In this document: in pieces, positions 57,401-64,000 of the stretch | How positions within the stretch are numbered: position 1 is the stretch's first letter | Layout: every line of letters starts with the position of its first letter | Source: Ceratotherium simum simum | Lineage: Eukaryota; Chordata; Mammalia; Perissodactyla; Rhinocerotidae | Assembly: GCF_000283155.1 (NCBI RefSeq) | Contig: NW_004454180.1 | Location: forward strand, 22,979,372-23,043,371 | Length of the DNA: 64,000 bases | Direction: 5' to 3' | Position numbers and translations under genes: made by a program | Notes under the pieces: generated by a model | The model's input: only the letters and a program-made list of their open reading frames with translations | The model's database searches: none | What the model was told of the DNA's origin: nothing

Positions 57401-58924
57401 TTTTATGGTTATTATTACTATTTTTATAGTCGTCAAGGATCGTACCACCACTAAATAACTAAGATATTTATTTGGGGCCATATATAATTATTTGCAGTTT
57501 AGTACTTTTTACAGTTTTCTAAACGAAGGATGGGAGACTGCAAGCCAGACTATTTATTAGTCAGGAAACATTTTGACTGTACCTTTTAATAATGGAAAAT
57601 AGAATACAAAACAAAAATATTATGTGCATTTTGTCCATCTGTCTTGTCTGTAGGGCCTTTCAGAAATTCAGGTTTGAACCTAAGTGGTTATTTACACCCA
57701 GAGCAAAGTGAATGGGTCAAATGTGGAATTTAGAATGAAAATTATTTGGTTGCTACTGATGCCCTCCTGTGATTTGGAGAAATCAGTATTTGCTTGGATT
57801 CTCCTGTGGCCAAGGTAGATGTTATCTGTAAATTACCTGGTGATGGAGAGCAGACTTCCCTTCCTGCAGAGGAGGCCTCATTTCTCAGGTGGCCCAGATT
57901 TGCAAATCTAGGATCACACTTCACAAGGCTCTCTGTGGCATGTTGGTAACTGGTGCTGACTGAGAGCTGTTTCACTCTCATCTAGCCCCCAAGTTTAAAT
58001 AAAATGTATTCTGTTTTCTAACCTGTGTCTGCTTAGCAAAAGTAGCCATTTTGAAAATATTACTATTTGCATGAAATTCTTCCTGTTCCTACTACTTGCA
58101 GTATTTTATTTTGAAAATAATGTCTGTAAATCTAAACAGCAGAAGAGTCTCTGTTTCCATGGGTGTCCACTTGCATAACTGAGAAACATAAAACAAAGAA
58201 AATGAGTAACTATGTCAGCTGTCAAAATAGAGTATTTGTTTGTAGCTTGTACTTTTCCCTTACAATAATCCTTTGATAATTTCCCAAGAGGTGTCAGATT
58301 TGGAATTGCAATCTTCAATTCTCAAGAAGAATCTTAAATTTAAACCAATGTCTTGACTGTCAATGGAAAGGCTGGACAAATAGAAAAGATGAAAATCTTA
58401 TTTCATTTTCATAATCACCTTAAGTAGAATCAAAAGATTTTGTGTTTCATATATCTTTCTTTTTATCTGAGAGGAAAAAAAATAACTGTGTGAGTAGATA
58501 TTATAATCAGCTGACATTTTTTGTAGAAGATAATTTCAAGATCATAATTACTGAAAAATAAGCATCAGGCAATAAATGACTCCTAGGTATGTAGACAAAA
58601 TACTATCATGTTGCTTTTGTTCCTACTTAGTGAGTTTATAATCTAGTCACATCAAGTAATCACATCAGGGACAAATACATAACAAATTTACTAAAATCCT
58701 GACTTTACATTAGATTGCATGTCAGATCATTGCTCATTGCTTTCTGCCTCTGAAATTTCTGGGTTGTCATTTTGGGTTGATTGAATAAATCATAATCAAA
58801 ATTGGTTTCTTTCATTATGAGCAAAATTAATAAGATATGTGTGTTATATGCTACTTTCTAAACTCTCTCGGTTTATGAGAACGTATATTGCTAAATTAAT
58901 TGTCATTCTTTCTGTTTGCAGCAA
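57401..58924. other. About 1.5 kb, nothing recognised
   Basis: 57740-57970 is slightly GC-richer, with an open minus frame (79 codons), but shows no domain. No repeat landmarks. Confidence 0.45.
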
Positions 58925-59290
58925 TTTAGGACTTGATCTGCGCCAAGAACTGTGTTAGGCACTTGAGATTAAAAAATGAATAAGAAAATGTCTCTTAAAA
59001 AACAGAGAGATGGCAGAGACAGACATGGACATAGACTTAGTACCATGTGACAGTTGCTCAGGGGGTTTGGAAGGGAGACCCGTGTGACTGGTGATGAAGG
59101 AGTATTGAGGAAAGAGTATTTCAGAGAGGAGGAATATTTAGGCAGGACTTGGTATTACATGGAGTTGGGCAGTGGAATACTGGATCTGAAGGACAGAGGG
59201 AATGTCATGTGACAAGGCATAGATGACGTCTGGGGAATGACAAAACTCATTACAGCACATTGTGACAAATACTAGGCTGGGGGTACATTA
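58925..59290 (-). mobile_element. L2 LINE fragment
   Basis: 'gaactgtgttaggcacttga', 'accatgtgacagttgctcag', 'gagtatttcagagaggagga' and 'gaatgtcatgtgacaaggca' follow the antisense L2 order. Diverged, non-coding. Confidence 0.55.
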
Positions 59291-59359
59291 GCACAGTTAT
59301 GGGAGCATAATCCCTCTCTGCATCAATCATAGCGCCTGACACATTAAAAGCCTTCAAAT

Positions 59360-59398
59360 ATGTATATTAGAATATATATACATACATATATATATAAA
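59360..59398 (+). repeat. (TA)n/(CATA)n low-complexity tract
   Basis: 'atatatatacatacatatat' and similar steps. Confidence 0.8.
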
Positions 59399-59544
59399 AT
59401 AAACATGAAAGACTCACCCATATTTATACATTCTATGAATCTAACAATATGTAATTAAATTTTAACTTAATATATTCGTGTAGAATAAGAATGAACATTA
59501 TGGGTTTTGTTACTTTGTTTCAGTATGAAAAGAGCGTTAGAATT

Positions 59545-59690
59545 ATATGTGGCATTCAATATTTATTCAGCAAATATTTATTGGGCACCTAGTGTATGCC
59601 GGAAACTGATCTAGGCATGAGAATACAGCAATCAACAAAACAGAAGATCCTTTTTTCTCATAAAGCCCACATACCATTCCATGCACTCCA
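59545..59690 (-). mobile_element. L2 LINE 3' tail
   Basis: 'caatatttattcagcaaata', 'attgggcacctagtgtatgc', 'gagaatacagcaatcaacaa' and 'cttttttctcataaagccca' are the reverse of the L2 3' end. Confidence 0.72.
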
Positions 59691-59784
59691 GGAATCGACA
59701 GATAGTGACTGGCGGTCATGAAACTGGATTGCACATGAAGCACCATATGAAGCCAAGCAGATAAAAACAAACCAAAAACAAAAA

Positions 59785-59890
59785 CAACTGTCGTTCGTTC
59801 ACAAACTCATCAGACAAATATTTACTGAATTTTAATTATGTACCAGGCATTATGCCTACAGCCTAGGAAACTAGAAAAGAGAATGAAGAG
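59785..59890 (-). mobile_element. Second L2/MIR 3' tail
   Basis: 'cacaaactcatcagacaaat', 'tactgaattttaattatgta' and 'ccaggcattatgcctacagc' repeat the same tail type about 240 bp further on. This is a separate insertion and not a tandem copy, because the intervening sequences differ. Confidence 0.6.
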
Positions 59891-61289
59891 AAGGGAGAAT
59901 GAGAATATACAGACTTTGGAGTTTATTTGGTTGAAGTAATTTTTAGAAATATCCTCTCATTTTAAAATTGATCTTTGTAAGCCCTGTTTCCTTCTTCTGC
60001 CTTTTAGTATTCATCATTATTTATGTGCAGATCTGCAAACAGTTTGGAAGAACGTTAAAAATAATAATACTATTACTACTTTACAGCTGTTGAAATTACT
60101 GTGAAACACTGAAAGGCTATAATCATTTCCTTGACAAAAGAGTGTATTATTGTTCAACCAAAACTATAGTGCTCTGTCCTAAGAGAGCGATTAGGATAAT
60201 AAATATAAGTAGAGCTGACTATAGTATAAGCATAATGAGCTTAATGCTGGCCTATGCCTATAGTAAAAATCCTACTGATTTTAATTGTGTTATGAAAACT
60301 TTATTGTATTTTTAATCTACTCCAAAAATGAAGGGCATGGAAAGTGGGGACATGTTAGTCCACCTCCAATAATAAAGACGTTGATGGTCTAAGCCCTGGA
60401 CCTATTTCCTTGAAATATGATAATTAGCACACACAAAGCAGAATAAATTTTAGCAAAATTGTTTGCTTATTTGCATAATATCAGAAGCACATATTTCAGA
60501 ATTTAAGTCAGCTGAGTTTAAATGAAAGACATATGTTAATCGAGTTGATAGAAGTACTTTAGTTGGAGTTTAGATCTATGAGAAAATCATTTCGGCGTTC
60601 CTCGAGTATTTTTCCTATGTTGTCAGCATTACAGATTCTCATTCCACTCTTCAAATAAACACATCTACATTCACTTTAAATCGAAGGCCTGTGGGTTTAT
60701 AAAGAGCAGCTTAGCATCAGATTTGGATTTGTATCTATAGTATAATATGTTTGCCAAAGAAAAACAATAATCCTCGTAGGTATTGTTGTTGTTCTTATTT
60801 TATCTAGCAAGCTGCCAAATTATCTTTCCTACCACCTTTCAGTGAGAAGGTATTATACAATTGCAATAGGATCAAAACGACCATTGGACGCTTGCTGTAG
60901 TAAGAAATCTAGACCTGTGTGTCATTTGAATAGGAGGCCACTATGAGGTGGTAACCAGGGTGTAAAGAAAGGTCCTCTGACTCATGAATATCTTTGAAGG
61001 TCATGCCTTAACAGTCCACTCAGTGTTGCCTCTTTAGGGTAAGGCTGTGGTCACAGTTTGCATTTGTTCCCTGTTAGAGGGAATGAGCAGTGCTGGTTTC
61101 ACTAGAAGCAGAGGATTGTGTATTGGCTTGTAGCTTGGAACCTTAGAGAACCAGACCTAGATGATATGAGACATAGGAAGATGATATGAGAGCAGAAGGC
61201 TTCTAGGTGTGGTCAGTGCTTTGTGATCTTGAAAGCAATATCACATTTATTATCACATTAATAAAAGTGATACTTTATTTGACTTTACT
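59891..61289. other. About 1.4 kb of AT-rich DNA
   Basis: No landmark. Short runs such as 'aataataatactattact' near 60061-60080 are low complexity only. Confidence 0.45.
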
Positions 61290-61415
61290 ATGAGATAACA
61301 CTCTTCTAAAAACTATCATACATGTTCTCATTTAATCCTCACAGCAAGCAACCCTTTGAGATAGGCCACACATTTTATGGATGAAGAAAGGAAGACTCAA
61401 AGAGTAAAAATAAAT
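61290..61415 (-). mobile_element. MIR SINE, partial
   Basis: 'aaactatcatacatgttctc', 'atttaatcctcacagcaagc' and 'tttatggatgaagaaaggaa' are reverse MIR landmarks. Confidence 0.75.
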
Positions 61416-61439
61416 GAAAGTATTAATGATATATTTAAA

Positions 61440-61650
61440 AGGGCTTTCATTCATTGAGCACGTAACATGTGCAAGCACATAACATCTCATTTAACCTACA
61501 TATTCAAGCTTTAGGAGGTAGGTATTACTGCGATACCCATTTACAAATGAGGAAATTGGTTTATTGAGAAGTTAAGGAACATGCCTAAGATACCATAGCT
61601 AGTAAATGCCAGAGCTAGGGTATCAACCTAGACGATACTGCCTTCTTTTC
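61440..61650 (-). mobile_element. MIR SINE, near full length
   Basis: 'cattcattgagcacgtaaca', 'aacatctcatttaacctaca', 'ttacaaatgaggaaattggt' and 'catagctagtaaatgccaga' in reverse MIR order. Confidence 0.85.
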
Positions 61651-61849
61651 CTTTAGAGGACTAAGGGCCAATTTTCCTATTTCCTTAGCATCTTACCAGC
61701 CCAAACCCTAGACCAGGCATTATAGAAATATGGATTCAAAACAGAAGCCACTTGAGCAACTTATTGTCTAATTAGAGACAGGACCAAAATATTAACAGGT
61801 GAAAAGATAAGACATCTTGAAAAGCAGAATGAGTGAGAGAGCTTCAGCC

Positions 61850-62005
61850 TGGGGAAACAGTGTGGTCTCAGGGAAAGTGCACATGGGCTTTATAATCTGG
61901 TGGAGCGAAGTTTACCAAATTCAGTACTTCCTAATTATGCACTCACGGGAAAGTTATTTAATCTCTTTGAGGTCCTGTTTCCCCAACTATATAATGAGGT
62001 CCCCA
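61850..62005 (+). mobile_element. MIR SINE
   Basis: 'acagtgtggtctcagggaaa', 'cacgggaaagttatttaatc', 'tgtttccccaactatataat' in sense order. Confidence 0.7.
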
Positions 62006-62012
62006 AGAAAAC

Positions 62013-62225
62013 TATAGCTTCCATTTATTAAGGGTTTCATGTGTACCAGCCATTTATTTTAAGAACTGGGCGTAATTTATCTCATGCAATCCTTTAAACA
62101 GCCCTTCAAGGTAAGTATCCTCACTGCTATTTCACAGATGAGAAACTGAGTCTTGGAGAAGTTAACTTAACCACATCCCTGGGGAAGCGGTGGAACTAGG
62201 GTGTAAATCTATGTGATGTGATATG
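62013..62225 (-). mobile_element. MIR SINE
   Basis: 'tttattaagggtttcatgtg', 'ttatctcatgcaatccttta', 'tttcacagatgagaaactga' and 'gcggtggaactagggtgtaa' in reverse order. It lies head to head with the preceding MIR. Confidence 0.82.
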
Positions 62226-63214
62226 GATCACTGCTCTTGATTATTAGATAACATTTCCAAAGTAAATGCTGAATGTAACCATGGTATGTAAAATTTCTGA
62301 GACTGAATCTAACTTGTAGCTCATATGATGAACCCATGTGTCTTTGATTAGATACTTTTGTTGGGAAATGTGTTAAAAAAATACTGCAAGGAAGAAAAAA
62401 TTAGTGTATAAACAATTAAATCTCTTTACTCTTTTTATACTTTTCATTATTGATTTAACCTTCTGCTCTCACTTTTCCAGAAGACCATTGAATAATCATA
62501 GATGTTTCAGAAACATTCTTATAGAGAATGTTGACTTGCTCAATCCCCTCATGTTATTGAGGGTGGAACTGGGGGTGACAGAGGAAAAGTGTTACCCAGA
62601 TCCAATTCATGATGCCAGAAGTAGGATGAATACTCAGATTTCTAGTGCTTTTTTGTCAGTTACCAGACAATCTGCGTTTGTTAAGACCTTGGGGGAATAA
62701 AAAAGGCCTTGGTAAAGAATAACATGTTTCTTAAAATAGACAGTTTAATCATATTACAAATTTAGGGCTATATCTCATAAAATTTTCTAAGATAAGTAAT
62801 TGAAGAGAAATATATATTCTACTCAATTAAGTCACCCTTCTCAGACAGTTAACTCCTGTGTTCCTTCCAGGAGTTCCTCACAGCTGCTCCATAAACTGAA
62901 TGTCAACTGATATGTTCTCTGACCTATAGGTGTTCAGAGCCTGACATGTCCTAAATTGTCCTGTTTTTGACTACTTTCTTGTTTTGCCTTACAGGTTCTT
63001 TTGTTGTTCTCTTGGTCTAATTAGACAGCAGGGAGGTGAGATGAAATGATCCTAACGTCCTTTCCCTCTCCTTTCATTGTGCTGTCTTCTTATCCTCCAG
63101 AAAAACAAATAAATAAATAAACAAGAACCTCTATTGGCTCAGGAGTACATATACACTTGGCTATGATGGGACAAAAGTGGTAACAGCAGAAGTTGTAACT
63201 ACTTACAGGAATAT
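62226..63214. other. About 1 kb, nothing recognised
   Basis: The 98-codon open frame at 62404-62700 shows no recognisable domain. A short (AAAT)n run lies at 63102-63122. Confidence 0.4.
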
Positions 63215-63475
63215 GTAGCGTGGAAGCTAAGAGCTCATGTCATGGCCTTAGAACTGGATCTGAATCTTGGCTCAGTCATTTAACAGATGTGTGTTAATTG
63301 AGCAAGTTACTGAACCAAGGAGTCTCAATTTCTTTGTTGATAAATTGAGGATAAGCATTTATGGAGTAGTACTTATACCATATTTATCTCATAAACTTAA
63401 GTGGGAGATCTTGTATATAAAGTGCTTCAAACATAATAAGTGCTAGATTAATATTAGCTATAATTATTAGTGTCA
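63215..63475 (+). mobile_element. MIR SINE, full length
   Basis: 'gtggaagctaagagctcatg', 'ctggatctgaatcttggctc', 'gagcaagttactgaaccaag', 'aaagtgcttcaaacataata' in sense order. Confidence 0.85.
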
Positions 63476-63570
63476 CAGAAATATTAAGCTTCACAGAGAT
63501 TCCAAGAACAAAATCATAGCTGTTCCTTGATGTTGCCCTTTATTCAGGCCTAAACTGTTAGAGATTCTGC

Positions 63571-63607
63571 TTTCTTCCTTCCTTCTATCCTTTCTTCCTT
63601 CCTTCCT
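63571..63607 (+). repeat. (CTTC)n polypyrimidine microsatellite
   Basis: 'tttcttccttccttctatcc' and 'tttcttccttccttcctg'. An imperfect array. Confidence 0.85.
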
Positions 63608-63654
63608 GTAGACCCCAAATTTAGATATTGTACCTCTTTGGTCTTTGATTTCTT

Positions 63655-63775
63655 CTTTAAAAAATGGTAGGGGAGGGTGATATCCATTTTATATGATTAT
63701 TGTGAGGAATAAATGAATTTATGGGCCTCATACATGGTAAGCAATCAGTTGATGGTAGCTGCTATTATTTTTTAT
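63655..63775 (+). mobile_element. MIR SINE, 3' half
   Basis: 'aaaaaatggtaggggagggt', 'tattgtgaggaataaatgaa' and 'tacatggtaagcaatcagtt' in sense order. Confidence 0.65.
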
Positions 63776-64000
63776 CATTAGTTCTGTGTTTCTCAAGAGG
63801 GCAAATGTCTGGATATTTCCATTGGTGTAATTTATGCCTTTCCTACCTGTCGTAGGACATTTAGTTTCTTCCTGTTGAGTTATTTAATAAGATAGTGACT
63901 TTCTACAACTGAGAGATTATAATGTAAGATGAATTTTTCAAAAATCAGTGAACCAAGCTGTGAAATATTAATATTGAATCCTGCAGGTATAATAATGATA
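63776..64000. other. Window end, nothing recognised
   Basis: No landmark in the last 225 bases. Confidence 0.4.

Noticed and set aside
57173..57481. 102-codon minus frame
   Set aside because: It overlaps a full-length MIR in the opposite orientation. It is a chance frame.
59545..59890. Paired L2 tails considered as a tandem duplication
   Set aside because: The sequences between and inside the two tails differ too much. Two separate fossil insertions fit better.

Overview
This window is 64 kb of nuclear DNA from a placental mammal, almost certainly a perissodactyl (horse, rhinoceros or tapir lineage). The diagnostic signal is nine copies of the tRNA-derived ERE SINE (head reading 'ggccggccccgtggcttagc', tail 'ggggctttggggg' followed by an A-rich run), a family known from Perissodactyla. 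The copies sit on a background of pan-mammalian fossils: MIR, L2, MER20/MER5-type hAT elements, MaLR/ERVL LTRs and old L1. The sequence is AT-rich throughout and I see no CpG island. One run of 105 N (47670-47774) marks a draft-assembly gap inside a SINE.

I find no supportable protein-coding exon, tRNA, snRNA or other functional RNA gene. The open frames are short, composition-driven, or lie inside repeats. The stretch is therefore intergenic (a gene desert) or the inside of a very large intron. The sequence alone cannot separate these.

Layout. 1-7.2 kb: two MER20-type elements, MIR, a TSD-flanked 3'-UTR-like retrocopy (2680-2976), a (CT)n(CA)n tract, a two-copy 63-bp tandem repeat and an L2 tail. 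7.2-14.8 kb: one ERE, then mostly unique AT-rich DNA with a miRNA-sized hairpin (10.37-10.43 kb) and a two-copy tandem repeat (9.3-9.5 kb). 14.87-19.38 kb: the most complex locus, an L1 on the minus strand split by a second L1, with one ERE inserted into each. 19.5-29.5 kb: LTRs, MIR, several L2 pieces and an L1 3' end. 29.5-47 kb: sparse MIR, an ERE, and LTR-like elements at 34.8 and 36.5 kb. 47-52 kb: an ERE cluster with the gap. 53.3-57.1 kb: an ERVL-type LTR nested in a hAT element, then an ERV1-type solo LTR. 57-64 kb: MIR and L2 remnants.

No genes act together here. What the window records is an order of insertions: MIR, L2 and hAT first, then L1 and LTRs, then ERE. The observations most worth a second look are the retrocopy with an intact 15-bp target duplication, the four-element nest at 15-19 kb, a 40-bp near-identical segment shared by two sites 4 kb apart, two strong inverted repeats, and the paired EREs beside the gap. 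I found no evidence of a new biological system.
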